Notes: generated from the letters alone by a model not told the origin. Positions 24,507-34,622 are shown, counted from the first letter of the stretch. The stretch is 64,000 nucleotides of DNA from Phaeodactylibacter sp. (GCF_022763345.1 NZ_JALEGS010000022.1:1-64000), one strand, 5' to 3'. Made by a program: numbers and translations.

Positions 24507-25889
24507 CTAGCGGGCGATAATCACTGGGATTGGCTCAAAAACCTGGGCGTTATCAGACTGAATCCAAAGAAAATAGCTGCCAGAAGCAAGGTTCTTTGTA
24601 TCTACAGTTGTTTGTTCCCCTATGAGTTTGAAACGTTCAATAATGTCCCGGCCTGCTAAATCCTTTAAAACAGCTGTATATGATTCCTCTGCGTCGTAAT
24701 GTTGGCACTCAATCGTGAAATTCCACCTACAGGGGTTTGGGGATACTTCTAAGAGCATCTTGGATTGATTGTCATCGATGCATGGGGATATGATGAAATC
24801 TATATCGACTTCGTCAGGAACAGCACATAAACTTAGCTTTGTGCTCTTTTCCCGCAGCTCGCTTAACCCAAGCAGCTGGCCATTATTTGTAATTACTTGT
24901 AAAGGTAAATCGGTTTTCGATACTGCCGTAAAAAAGCTTGTAACCCCTGCGATGACTGGCAAGTATGTTTGATTTACACTATAATTGGGAGGGCCGTCTG
25001 TATAAATAAAAATGGCTTTATCTTCAGCTCCATCTGCAATCAGGAAATCCATTACGGAATGAAAATTAGTCATCTCCTGCATCTCTTCTTTACTGGCTAT
25101 GTTCTCATTTGCGTCAAAAAAGTATTCATATAGCTTTGAACCTGGTTCAAAGTCAGCTTCTGTTATCGTCGGCAAATAGAACTGATTTACCGCGGAGTTC
25201 CCAAAAGCAGCAATCTGCAGCCCTATTTGCTTGCCTGCTAATTTTGACAACTCATCCCAGGCATGCTGTTTGTAAGTTGTCATTTCATCATTCGAGATGG
25301 AGCCGGAATTATCAAAAACGAGGAGGATCTTATCCAAAGAGCAACCTTCTGCCCACGGGTCTTTTTCTCGGTAACCGGCCGAAAAGTCCTGGCTGGAGAC
25401 TCCGTCTATATTGAATTGTATATATCCCCCTGATTGGATACCGCTCGGGGCAAATCTTATTCTTGAGACTTTTTCTTCGAAAAGAAAAATAGGTTGCCTT
25501 GATAGATCATCGATACCTAGCTGAAGTGCTTTTGCTTCACCTTGACGTGTAAAACAATGAGGGACAATCTCTTCCCCATTTTGATTGTAGCCTGATATTT
25601 CAAAATGGGCCTCTCCTTTGTCTTTCGGAGTTTCGCTTATGTAAACTGATTTTGATAGCGAAAAGGAAGTGATAGATCCATTAAAGGTAATTTCAAGTGG
25701 TTCGCTTGAACTCGAGAAAGAGATTCGGTTAAATTCACTTATAGGGTCAAACCCATTCTTTTTGGAATAATTAGCTTCTAATGAATGTTTCTGATCAGCA
25801 TCCCATAATGCAAAGAAGGCTTCCGATTGTGCATACGAGAGTACCATTCCTTGCAATGCAAGGATTAAGGTAAAAATCCAATTTTTCAT
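24507..25889 (-). CDS. Secreted VWA-domain protein with T9SS type A sorting domain
   Basis: 460 residues from the ATG at 25889 (MKNWIFTLILALQG... with a signal peptide ending YAQ); an upstream start would add 17 residues that do not look like a leader. A beta-rich N-terminal half is followed by a von Willebrand A domain with a MIDAS motif (LLVFDNSGSISNDE) and IFIYTDGPPN. The last about 80 residues are a T9SS type A sorting domain (EVSPNPCRWNFTIE, LKDLAGRDI, LASGSYFLWI). It should therefore be exported through T9SS and released or anchored at the surface. It is the first gene of the same-strand cluster with the Rhs toxin, so the two may act together; that link is inference. Confidence 0.8.
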   Translation of the reverse strand: MKNWIFTLILALQGMVLSYAQSEAFFALWDADQKHSLEANYSKKNGFDPISEFNRISFSSSSEPLEITFNGSITSFSLSKSVYISETPKDKGEAHFEISGYNQNGEEIVPHCFTRQGEAKALQLGIDDLSRQPIFLFEEKVSRIRFAPSGIQSGGYIQFNIDGVSSQDFSAGYREKDPWAEGCSLDKILLVFDNSGSISNDEMTTYKQHAWDELSKLAGKQIGLQIAAFGNSAVNQFYLPTITEADFEPGSKLYEYFFDANENIASKEEMQEMTNFHSVMDFLIADGAEDKAIFIYTDGPPNYSVNQTYLPVIAGVTSFFTAVSKTDLPLQVITNNGQLLGLSELREKSTKLSLCAVPDEVDIDFIISPCIDDNQSKMLLEVSPNPCRWNFTIECQHYDAEESYTAVLKDLAGRDIIERFKLIGEQTTVDTKNLASGSYFLWIQSDNAQVFEPIPVIIAR

Positions 25890-26377
25890 AAAATCAGTTT
25901 TTAGGCTTTCAAAATAAATTTGTTTGCATGCCACCAACACTTGTAGCTGTATCGTTTGGAGTGCTCAGTAAGGGCATACCTGCATACCTGCATACCTATT
26001 CCAATTTGAAACTCAGCTTCAAGTAATAAAAGGCAGAAATTGATAAGTGCCTGAAAGACTAAAAACGGAAGGGATAAATCGTTGTAAAGACTTTCAGAGT
26101 TTACGCGTTTGTTCATCCGCAAAATAGAGACAAACTCTGTAAGAAGCAAACGACACAATGTTAAAAGCAAGATTATGGACAAATCGAATACGTGGTTAGA
26201 TTCTTGCAGCTTCTTCAGTTTGATTAGTACAGGTACTATCGCTACTTGAATTTGATCGTACCGCTTTTTAGAGTTCGTCAGGGGTATGATATCATTTCCT
26301 CTTCCGCGAACTAAATGATTCACAAAGTTTTTGATCAGCATGGCTTAACTTTTCACCAGCTACAACATGACGTTTAG
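25890..26377. other. Stretch without a convincing gene (488 bp)
   Basis: The only sizeable frame is 146 codons on the minus strand (25901-26341), starting MLIKNFVNHLVRGRGND. It is Leu-rich, but I cannot match it to a family, it has no clear leader or ribosome site, and it includes three tandem copies of the octamer GCATACCT (25974-25997), which is unusual in a coding region. I treat it as probably non-coding or a decayed remnant next to the toxin island. Confidence 0.5.
25974..25997. repeat. Three tandem copies of GCATACCT
   Basis: Perfect 8-bp direct repeats at 25974, 25982 and 25990. Eight bases is not a multiple of three, so changes in copy number would shift any reading frame through it. 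Confidence 0.85.
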
Positions 26378-27016
26378 TTAGAATTTGGGCGGCTGAAGGT
26401 TCTTAAAATGCCCGTTCATCCGCGCCCGCTCCTGCAGGTTATTCATTTCCCGGACTACCGGCAGCATCTTTTCCAGATGGGCGCGCATGTATTCCTGCCG
26501 GGCCAGCTCATTCGGGATGCAGAGGAACTGATACTCCTGCTCAATGGAAAAGCCAACGTGGTGGGCCACATCAAACGTTTGTAGCGTTGCCGGGTCTTCC
26601 GGGACCGGCTTGTCGATGCTCAGCAGGGCAAATAGCTCGCCAATGAGCTCAATCAGTTGCATGCTTATGGTAATATCGCCCTCTGTGCTTGTATACTCCA
26701 ACCAGTCTATCTGTGCCCCGGCGTACAGCTTCCCCGGTGCCTGCCTGAAAAACTGTTCGATCCGGAACGGGCGGATACCTTCGGTCCTGATGTCCAGTTC
26801 GCCATTGGGATACCGCTTTTCGACCGCGACCAGCCGCATTTCCGTACCGACCTCCATGACTTTGCCGTTGATATAGGCAGGAATGCCAAATGTGGCCCCC
26901 TCTTCTTCGCACGCTTTGGCCAGCTGACGGTAGCGGGGCTCAAAAATGTGGAGGTTGAGGGACTCGCCCGGGAAGGCAACCAGTTGCAGCGGAAATAAAG
27001 GCAGCATTTCGTTCAT
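26378..27016 (-). CDS. Lon N-terminal (substrate-binding) domain protein
   Basis: 212 residues made of the Lon protease N-terminal (PUA-like) domain without ATPase or protease parts. Diagnostic start: LPLFPLQLVAFPGESLNLHI, then FEPRYRQL, TFGI, EMRLVAVEKRYPNGELDIRT and the helical second half with NELARQEYMRAHLEK. Stand-alone proteins of this family are widespread in Bacteroidota and of unknown function, thought to bind peptides. It diverges from the alpha-2-macroglobulin gene, with about 139 bp between the start codons. The ATG at 27016 is the only good start. Confidence 0.85.
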   Translation of the reverse strand: MNEMLPLFPLQLVAFPGESLNLHIFEPRYRQLAKACEEEGATFGIPAYINGKVMEVGTEMRLVAVEKRYPNGELDIRTEGIRPFRIEQFFRQAPGKLYAGAQIDWLEYTSTEGDITISMQLIELIGELFALLSIDKPVPEDPATLQTFDVAHHVGFSIEQEYQFLCIPNELARQEYMRAHLEKMLPVVREMNNLQERARMNGHFKNLQPPKF

Positions 27017-27155
27017 GGAATCCGGTCGTTTAGATTTTCCCGTAATAACGCCATTTACCGGCAGGTGTTGAAGGGATTGAATATTTTTTCTTTGGAACGA
27101 AAAGCAAAACCTGCTATCTTACGTGAGTTCAATTCAAACCCAAAAACCAGCCACC

Positions 27156-30100
27156 ATGTCCAGGTCTTTTCTTCTCCCATTGGTCGTTTTCATGCATACG
27201 CTTGCTATTGTAGCGGTATTATCCTCCTGCGGTTCTAAAGAGCAACGCGCTGCCCCCATGCCGGAGAGCGCCAATGCCTACCTTTACAGCTACACGTCCG
27301 GTGTGATTTCCCGGACCAGCCCGGTGCGGGTAAGATTCGCCAGTGCAGTAGTGGCCGAAGAGCAGATCGGGCAGCCGGTCGAAGGGCTCCTGCAGCTTCA
27401 GCCCGCTAATAAAGGACAGGCGATTTGGGAAGATGCCCAAACCCTGGTTTTCCAGCCGGAACAGCACCTGGCTTCCGGAACGGCTTATGTGGCTACCGTG
27501 CAGCTTGGCGAGTTGTTTTCCAATGTGCCCAGGGAAGCGCGGGTATTCGAATTCGACTTTCGCACCTACGACCTACAGCTTTCCGCAAATATCGGCGGGC
27601 TGCGCACCCCGGACATCCGCGACCTTTCCAAACAGGAACTTTCCGGCACCGCCCATACAACTGACTTCGGCAGCAGTGAGCTCGTCGAGCAGGCCATCTC
27701 TGCTACTCAGAATGGCGAATCCCTGCCCATCCGCTGGGAACATGGCGGGCGTGGGACCGAGCACTACTTCTACGTTGAAAAGATTACCCGCACAGACCAA
27801 CCCAGTACCGTTGCCGTGGCGCTGGACTACGATGGCTTTGATCAATCGGGCAGCCAAACCCTGGAATTTGTTGTTCCCGCTCTGGGCGACTTCACCCTGA
27901 CCAACGTGCAGGTCAATCAGGGACAGGAGTTATTCCTGGAATTGTTCTTTTCGGACCCCCTCGATGCTGCACAGGACTTCAACGGGCTCGTGACTATTGA
28001 AAACTACAGCGGCACCCTCCGCTTCCTGGCGGACGGCAACCGGCTAAGGGTTTATCCGTCCTCCGGCATCATCGGCACCCGCAAGGTCACCGTGAGCAAG
28101 GGGCTAAAGAACAGCATGGGGGCGCCCATGAAAAAAGCCGGGCTTTGGGAGGTGGATATTCAGGATGCCAAGCCGCAGGTCCGACTGGCTGGCAATGGCG
28201 TGATTTTGCCCAATACGGAAGGCCTGGCTTTCCCGTTTGAAGCCATCAACTTGCATTCGGTGGTGGTCGAGGTCTTCAAGATCTACCACAACAACATCTT
28301 ACAGTTTTTACAGGACAACACCATTGACGGAGGCTACAATCTCCGGCAAGTAGGCCGTCTGGTCAAACAGGTGGATGTCCCGCTGCAGGCCCTCAACGCG
28401 GAAGCCAACCTCAATACCTGGTCCCGCTATGCCATCAGCCTGGACGAGCTCGTTCAGTCCGATCCACAGGCGATCTACCAGATCCGTATCGGGTTCCGCC
28501 CGGAGCATACCGCCTACACCTGCTCGGAAGAGCTGAGCAGCAAGGACGATAATGCTGATCCTAATGACAGCGAATTAGAAAGCATCATGGAAAACTGGTA
28601 CGGCTTTGCCGGCTATTACGATGGCTTTAGCTGGTCAGACCGGGATGACCCCTGCAAGCCTGCCTATTACAATTCCGACCGGTTTGTGCAGCGCAACGTC
28701 ATCGCCTCCAACATCGGCCTGCTGGCCAAATCAGCTGATGCGCGCAACTGCACGGTTTACGCCACCGACCTCCGCACCGCAAAGCCATTAAGCAGTGTCA
28801 ACCTCGAGTTTTACGACTTCCAGCAGCAGCTCATCGGCTCCGGCACTACCGATGGGGACGGGCGTTTTCAGGCAGACCTGCCCCGCGAGCCTTTTGTGGT
28901 GGTCGCTAAACAGGGATCAGAGCGCGGCTACCTCCGCCTGCAGGACGGCGATGCTTTATCGCTCAGCAAGTTTGACGTAGAAGGCGCTGTAGCGCAAAAG
29001 GGCCTGAAGGGCTTCCTCTACGCCGACCGTGGTGTTTGGCGCCCGGGCGATTCGGTTTACCTTAATTTCGTGCTCGAAGATGCGCTGGGAAAACTTCCGG
29101 CAAACTATCCCGTCACCTTCGAACTGCGCGACCCACGCGGGCAAGTCCGGGAAACCCGGACGGTCACCAACCGGGTGCCTAAAGTCTACCCCCTCCACTT
29201 TGCCACCGCCACAGACGCCTTTACCGGTATCTGGAGGGCTACAGTGAAAGCCGGGGGCGCCACCTTTACGAAAAACCTCCGCATTGAAACGGTCAAGCCC
29301 AACCGGATCAAGATCAATTTCGATTTTGGTACGGAACAGCTCAGCGTAGCCAATGCGCCCTTCTCTCCTACTCTTCAGGCCAATTGGCTGCACGGGGCGC
29401 CGGCCTCCAACCTGGAAGCACGCATAGAAGCGCAGCTGCAATCCACCAATACCGCCTTTTCCAGCCGGCCGGATTATGAATTTGACGACCCTGCCCGCTC
29501 CTTCAGTATGGAGCCGCGTTTGGTTTGGGAAGGCAAGCTCAATGAGGAAGGCGCAGGTTCGCCCGCTGTCGATTTGGGAGACCAACAGGAACTCCCCGGC
29601 CGGCTAACCGCCAACTTCCAAACCCGGGTATTCGAACGCGGTGGCGGGTTCAGCACCGACAATTTCAGCCTGCCCTATGACCCCTACAGCGCCTACGCCG
29701 GACTGTCCATCCCCAAAAACAAGTACGGCAGCAAGCGCATCAATAGGAACGAGCGCACCGATATCCCTATGACGGTGGTGGACACCAAAGGCAAACCGGT
29801 GGCCAACCGCAAAATCAGCGTGGGGCTCTACCGCGTAGACTGGCGCTGGTGGTGGGACCGCAGCAATGGCAACATCTCCCGTTACAATACGGCTACCCAC
29901 TATGGTGCCGAAGAAAAAACCACCCTCACCACCGGCTCCGACGGAAACGTTGCCTGGCCCGTAACGGTCAGAGACTGGGGCCGCTATATGGTCAGGGTTT
30001 GTGATACCGAGAGCGGGCACTGTTCCGGCGACTTTTTCTACGCAGGCAGCCCGTGGTACGGCGATCAGGAAGGTAACCGGGAAGCCGCAGCTATGCTCCC

Positions 30101-32720
30101 CTTCACGGCCGACAAAGAGCGGTATGATGTTGGAGAGCAGGTGACGCTGCGCCTGCCAGAAGCCCGTGCCGGAAGAATCCTGGTCAGCCTGGAAACCGGC
30201 AGCGAAGTGCTGCGGTCTTTCTGGGTAGACGCCAAGCCGGGTGAAAACACCATCACTTTCGAGGCTACGCCCGACATGGCCCCTACCGCCTACGCCCACA
30301 TGACACTGCTGCAACCCCATGGCAAAGTGGAAAACGACTTGCCCATCCGGCTTTACGGGGTCATTCCGGTCAATGTGGAAGACCCGGCCACCCATCTTAA
30401 GCCAGAAATAAAAGTCGCCGAAGAGCTCCGCCCAAAACAAGACTTTACGGTGAAGGTCAGCGAAAAATCCGGCCGCCCCATGGCCTACACCCTTGCAGTC
30501 GTCGACGAAGGGCTGCTCGGGCTGACCCGCTTCGAAACCCCAGACCCGTGGAAGCACTTCTACGCGCGGGAAGCTTTGGGCGTACGCACCTGGGACCTTT
30601 ACGACGAGGTGCTGGGCGCTCAAAGCGGGCAACTGGACCGAATGTTGAGCATTGGCGGGGACGCTGCTGCAAAGGTGCAGGCGGCTAAAAAGGCCAACCG
30701 CTTCGAACCTGTAGCCATGCACCTGGGCCCCTTTTATTTGGAAAAAGGCAAAACCGTTTCCCATACCCTGCAGATGCCTAACTATGTAGGAGCAGTGCGG
30801 GTCATGGTCGTTGCCGCCGAACAGCAAGCCTACGGGCATACCGATCAATCTGTGCCCGTCCGCCAGCCGCTGATGGTCCTCGGCACCCTGCCCAGGGTAC
30901 TCGGCCCGGGCGAATCCCTGCAACTCCCGGTCAATGTATTTGCCATGAAGGACGGTATACGGGATGTCAAAGTCACGGTGAAGTCGCCCGGCAGCCTGAT
31001 TGAACTGCCGGAGCCTTCCCAGCGCATCCAATTCCAGCGGACGGGCGATCAGCTGGTCAATTTCCCGGTACGGGTGGCGGAGCGCATCGGTATAGCGAAG
31101 TTTACGATCACAGCGGAAGGCGGCGGCCACAAAGCCACCCAGGAAATCGAAATCGAGGTCCGAAACCCTAATCCCGTAGTAACGGATGTGGATGAAAAAG
31201 CCCTTGACCCCGGACAAACCCATGCCTACAATTTTGAAAGCCCGGGCATGCCTGGCACCAATGAGGTAGTACTGGAAGTCAGCAATCTCCCGCCAATCAA
31301 TCTGGAGCAACGGCTCAATTACCTGATCCGCTACCCCTACGGCTGCCTGGAACAAACCCTCTCCGGCGGCTTCCCTCAGCTCTATGTCAATGACCTGCTC
31401 AACGTGGAGGAGGACCAACGCCAGCAAACCACCAAAAACATCAAAGCCACCATCAACCGGCTCGGCTTATTCCAGCTGGGCAATGGGGGCATGGCGTACT
31501 GGCCCGGCGGCAGCACCGCCAGCACCTGGTCCACCACCTATGCCGGGCATTTTCTGCTTGAAGCCAAGGCGCAGGGGTACTTTGTGCCGCCCACTATGCT
31601 TGACCAATGGATACGCTATCAGCAGGAGACCGCACGACTCTGGTCCGCTGATGCAGCCGCGTACGGGCTATACCACGCCGGCAATCAGGCACTGGACCAG
31701 GCCTACCGGCTCTACACCCTGGCTTTAGCCAAGGCACCTGACCTGGCCGCCATGAACCGCCTGCGCTCCAATGACAACCTGAATACTGCTGCGAAGTGGC
31801 GCCTCGCTGCCGCCTACGCGCTTACCGGCAAAATGGATATGGCCCGGCAGATGGTGCGCAGTGCGGACCGCAATATCGGAACCTATCAGGAAATGGGTTC
31901 CACTTTCGGATCAAGGCTGAGAGACCAGGCCATGATCCTGGAAACCCTTGTGCTGATGGAACAAACAGACGAGGCGGCTGAACTCCTGCGGGATATCGCC
32001 AGCGAGCTCAGCAGCCTGGACTGGCTCAGCACCCAGGAAACCGCTTACAGCCTCCTGGCTATCGGCAAATTTGTAAAAGCCAAAGGCACCGAAGCTAATC
32101 AGCCCATCGCCTTCGAGTACACCGCCGATGGCAATACAACGGCTGCCGGATCGGACCATCCGGTAATGCTTATCCAACTATCGGAGGACAGCAAACAGGT
32201 TACGGTCAGGAATACCGGCAAGGGCCTCCTCTTCACCCGGGTCATCCGGAGCGGGCAGCCCCTGACCGGCGAGGAGACCGCCCTGAACAGTAAGCTGCAA
32301 ATGGATATTGCTTATAAAAATATGGCAGGCGAGCCGATCAGCCCGGCGAATCTGCCGCAGGGCGCCGATTTCATTGCCGAAGTTACCCTTACGCACCCCG
32401 CCAACCGTAACTACCGGATGTACGAAGAGCTGGCCCTGGAACAGATTTTCCCCTCAGGGTGGGAAATCAGGAACACCCGCATGTCCGGTTTCTCAGATGA
32501 GGCCGATACGCCGGAGTACCAGGATATCCGGGATGACCGGGTACATAGCTTTTTTGACCTGGGCTGGAAGAAAACCAAGACCTTCCGGGTACAGCTGAAC
32601 GCGGCCTATCAGGGGCGGTTTTACCTGCCTGCCACCCGCTGCTCGGCCATGTACAAAGCGGATATTGAAGCCCGGACCGCCGGCCAATGGGTGGAAGTGG
32701 GACTGCCGGGCGCGATTTAG
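27156..32720 (+). CDS. Bacterial alpha-2-macroglobulin lipoprotein with intact thioester
   Basis: 1854 residues from ATG 27156; a GTG at 27123 would add 11 residues before the signal peptide. The leader MSRSFLLPLVVFMHTLAIVA ends in the lipobox LSSC (Cys25). A series of MG domains follows, then the alpha-2-macroglobulin region (GFLYADRGVWRPGDSVYLNF, PYDPYSAYAGLSIPK) and the thioester-containing helical domain with PYGCLEQTLSGGFPQLY (thioester Cys at residue 1397). Proteins of this type sit in the periplasm on the membrane and trap attacking proteases covalently. The usual genetic partner pbpC is not adjacent here. Length and order match YfhM-type bacterial A2Ms. Confidence 0.9.
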   Translation: MSRSFLLPLVVFMHTLAIVAVLSSCGSKEQRAAPMPESANAYLYSYTSGVISRTSPVRVRFASAVVAEEQIGQPVEGLLQLQPANKGQAIWEDAQTLVFQPEQHLASGTAYVATVQLGELFSNVPREARVFEFDFRTYDLQLSANIGGLRTPDIRDLSKQELSGTAHTTDFGSSELVEQAISATQNGESLPIRWEHGGRGTEHYFYVEKITRTDQPSTVAVALDYDGFDQSGSQTLEFVVPALGDFTLTNVQVNQGQELFLELFFSDPLDAAQDFNGLVTIENYSGTLRFLADGNRLRVYPSSGIIGTRKVTVSKGLKNSMGAPMKKAGLWEVDIQDAKPQVRLAGNGVILPNTEGLAFPFEAINLHSVVVEVFKIYHNNILQFLQDNTIDGGYNLRQVGRLVKQVDVPLQALNAEANLNTWSRYAISLDELVQSDPQAIYQIRIGFRPEHTAYTCSEELSSKDDNADPNDSELESIMENWYGFAGYYDGFSWSDRDDPCKPAYYNSDRFVQRNVIASNIGLLAKSADARNCTVYATDLRTAKPLSSVNLEFYDFQQQLIGSGTTDGDGRFQADLPREPFVVVAKQGSERGYLRLQDGDALSLSKFDVEGAVAQKGLKGFLYADRGVWRPGDSVYLNFVLEDALGKLPANYPVTFELRDPRGQVRETRTVTNRVPKVYPLHFATATDAFTGIWRATVKAGGATFTKNLRIETVKPNRIKINFDFGTEQLSVANAPFSPTLQANWLHGAPASNLEARIEAQLQSTNTAFSSRPDYEFDDPARSFSMEPRLVWEGKLNEEGAGSPAVDLGDQQELPGRLTANFQTRVFERGGGFSTDNFSLPYDPYSAYAGLSIPKNKYGSKRINRNERTDIPMTVVDTKGKPVANRKISVGLYRVDWRWWWDRSNGNISRYNTATHYGAEEKTTLTTGSDGNVAWPVTVRDWGRYMVRVCDTESGHCSGDFFYAGSPWYGDQEGNREAAAMLPFTADKERYDVGEQVTLRLPEARAGRILVSLETGSEVLRSFWVDAKPGENTITFEATPDMAPTAYAHMTLLQPHGKVENDLPIRLYGVIPVNVEDPATHLKPEIKVAEELRPKQDFTVKVSEKSGRPMAYTLAVVDEGLLGLTRFETPDPWKHFYAREALGVRTWDLYDEVLGAQSGQLDRMLSIGGDAAAKVQAAKKANRFEPVAMHLGPFYLEKGKTVSHTLQMPNYVGAVRVMVVAAEQQAYGHTDQSVPVRQPLMVLGTLPRVLGPGESLQLPVNVFAMKDGIRDVKVTVKSPGSLIELPEPSQRIQFQRTGDQLVNFPVRVAERIGIAKFTITAEGGGHKATQEIEIEVRNPNPVVTDVDEKALDPGQTHAYNFESPGMPGTNEVVLEVSNLPPINLEQRLNYLIRYPYGCLEQTLSGGFPQLYVNDLLNVEEDQRQQTTKNIKATINRLGLFQLGNGGMAYWPGGSTASTWSTTYAGHFLLEAKAQGYFVPPTMLDQWIRYQQETARLWSADAAAYGLYHAGNQALDQAYRLYTLALAKAPDLAAMNRLRSNDNLNTAAKWRLAAAYALTGKMDMARQMVRSADRNIGTYQEMGSTFGSRLRDQAMILETLVLMEQTDEAAELLRDIASELSSLDWLSTQETAYSLLAIGKFVKAKGTEANQPIAFEYTADGNTTAAGSDHPVMLIQLSEDSKQVTVRNTGKGLLFTRVIRSGQPLTGEETALNSKLQMDIAYKNMAGEPISPANLPQGADFIAEVTLTHPANRNYRMYEELALEQIFPSGWEIRNTRMSGFSDEADTPEYQDIRDDRVHSFFDLGWKKTKTFRVQLNAAYQGRFYLPATRCSAMYKADIEARTAGQWVEVGLPGAI

Positions 32721-32887
32721 ATTTCGGAGAACCTTTTAAGCCGGATCAAAAAAAGTTCAGGCGGCAGGAAACGTTTTTGGGGGGCCGTATCGTTATGGTA
32801 TTTTAACACTTTTTAACAACTGTTGCCATCGAAAGCCTCCAACGCCGCCTGACCTTTATCGACCTGCTGCGCGCCTATGCCATACTG

Positions 32888-33961
32888 ATGATGCTGCAGG
32901 GGCATTTTACGGATACCTTGCTCGCGGATACCTTCCGCGACCCCGACAACCCGTTGTTTTCCGCCTGGAAGTACCTAAGGGGCATGACAGCTCCACTGTT
33001 CTTTTTTGCCAGCGGCTTAATTTTCACGTTTCTGCTGCTTAGAGATGGGCGCCCGCTGTCCGCCAACAAGCGCGTTCACAAAGGGCTGCGCCGAGGATTG
33101 CAGCTCATCGTTATTGGTTATGCACTCCGGCTTTGCTTCCCTCAATTGCTGAGTGGCTATATTTCGCCTAATCTGTTCCGGGTGGATGTACTGCATTGTA
33201 TCGGGCTGGCGCTAATCGGGCTCGTAACGCTTTATGCGGTAAGCCGCTGGTGCAGATTGCCTTACCCTCTCCTACTGGCAGCTGCCGGTGGATTGGCTTT
33301 TTTCTTCTTCTTTGAAGTGCAGGACGGACAGTACGCCACCCTTCCTATTGCCCTCCAAAACTACCTGGTCAGAGATCATGGGTCTGTTTTTACGCCGGTG
33401 CCCTGGGTAGGCTACACTTTTTTGGGCGGCACTCTGGGCACGCTGCTCCACAATAGGCCGGACTGGGCATTTAGCCACGCTTTTCCTGCCGCACTTGTTG
33501 CCATTGGCATCCTGCTGGACCAATATTCCTCAGGCTGGCTAATGAGCCTTTTTCATGGGACCGGTGTACAGACATTCAAAGACCATGCTTATTTCAACTT
33601 CCTTTTGATTCGGCTGGGGCATGTCCTTGTGGTTGTCGCACTGTTCATGTGGCTCGCACAGGCTTGGCGCAATATTCCTCCGCTACTGCTGAAAATCGGA
33701 AGCGAAACGCTGGCAATTTACGAGGTGCACTACATCCTTTTGTACAGTACCTGGTTTGGTATTGGGCTTTCAGCCCTGTGGGCGCATTCACTTACGCCTG
33801 TGCAAACGTTTATAGGTGCGCTAACCTTTTTGGCCTTTTTCGTCGTCCTCATCGCCTACATCGACCGCATCCGGGCCATTTGGCGCTCCAAGTCCCGCTG
33901 GGCCATGCGCCTTTCACGGGTAGCGATCCGGCGGCGCTACCACCGCTGGGCTTACCGTTGA
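32888..33961 (+). CDS. DUF1624/heparan-alpha-glucosaminide acetyltransferase-like membrane protein
   Basis: 357 residues from the first ATG, with about ten hydrophobic segments. The family pattern is visible: MMLQGHFTDTLL after a first helix, then GMTAPLFFFASGLIFTFLL and RGLQLIVIGYALRL, VDVLHCIGLALI, and near the end SETLAIYEVHYILLY. This matches the acyl-transferring membrane family of DUF1624/HGSNAT. Coding similarity continues upstream of the ATG: the in-frame codons from 32828 encode IESLQRRLTFIDLLRAYAIL, the normal N-terminus of this family. There is no ATG, GTG or TTG between the TAA at 32804 and 32888, so the true start is uncertain. The 3' end overlaps the convergent NUDIX gene by 10 bp. 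Confidence 0.75.
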   Translation: MMLQGHFTDTLLADTFRDPDNPLFSAWKYLRGMTAPLFFFASGLIFTFLLLRDGRPLSANKRVHKGLRRGLQLIVIGYALRLCFPQLLSGYISPNLFRVDVLHCIGLALIGLVTLYAVSRWCRLPYPLLLAAAGGLAFFFFFEVQDGQYATLPIALQNYLVRDHGSVFTPVPWVGYTFLGGTLGTLLHNRPDWAFSHAFPAALVAIGILLDQYSSGWLMSLFHGTGVQTFKDHAYFNFLLIRLGHVLVVVALFMWLAQAWRNIPPLLLKIGSETLAIYEVHYILLYSTWFGIGLSALWAHSLTPVQTFIGALTFLAFFVVLIAYIDRIRAIWRSKSRWAMRLSRVAIRRRYHRWAYR

Positions 33962-34392
33962 GCCTGCTCCACTGCCCAACGGTACATATCGTGGTAGAGC
34001 AGCGGGAGCGCCTTGGCTACCGGCAACCACAATAAGGTGTGGTCCGCTTCCGTCTTTTGGGCCAGGTCCTGTCCGGTGATCACCACCTTATAAAAGTGCC
34101 CGATTTTTTCATAGTACCGGGATTCTATCTCATCCAGGTAGAACTCTTTGGCCTTGCCGATTGGGGCTTGTACAGCAGCTATGAGCCCCGTTTCCTCCAG
34201 GATTTCACGAATTAGCGCCTCTTCTTTTTCCTCCCCGGCTTCGATACCGCCTCCTGCCAGGAAGTAACGGCCATCATCTGTGCGCACCAGGCCAAGTTCC
34301 TGCATTTCGTTAAAAAATACCGCGTAGGCACCCGGACGGGTAATAAAAGCCGCATCCACAGGCGGCGTTCCGAAAGTCAGTAAAGCAGACAT
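33952..34392 (-). CDS. NUDIX hydrolase
   Basis: 146 residues with a complete Nudix box, GGIEAGEEKEEALIREILEE followed by TGLI (G-x5-E-x7-REUxEExGU). It begins MSALLTFGTPPVDAAFITRP and contains AGAYAVFF-type beta strands before the box. It probably hydrolyses a nucleoside diphosphate derivative in the cytoplasm; the substrate is not evident. It is convergent with, and overlaps by 10 bp, the membrane acyltransferase gene. Confidence 0.9.
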   Translation of the reverse strand: MSALLTFGTPPVDAAFITRPGAYAVFFNEMQELGLVRTDDGRYFLAGGGIEAGEEKEEALIREILEETGLIAAVQAPIGKAKEFYLDEIESRYYEKIGHFYKVVITGQDLAQKTEADHTLLWLPVAKALPLLYHDMYRWAVEQAQR

Positions 34393-34622
34393 TGATTACA
34401 GATTGTTGGAAGAGGGTAATCCAGAAAGGAACAAAAAGGTTCCGCATCGTATATTTTTTTCAAGTATTTAATTTTTGGCATGCCTTTTGCAAAGGAGTAA
34501 GTGTAACACAAAATCGTCCCCCCGATGATAAGAGCCTGCTGAACCGTCCCCTTTGCTGCAACTCGGTAAAGGCCAGGTATTCAGGCTCGTAGTTTTCATG
34601 AAACGCTTAAAGTAAAGAACAA

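Noticed and set aside
29604..31427. 607-codon open frame on the minus strand inside the alpha-2-macroglobulin gene
   Set aside because: It is the mirror of a GC-rich real gene on the plus strand; its protein is a mixture of His/Arg/Gly runs without family motifs, while the plus-strand frame has the thioester and lipobox.
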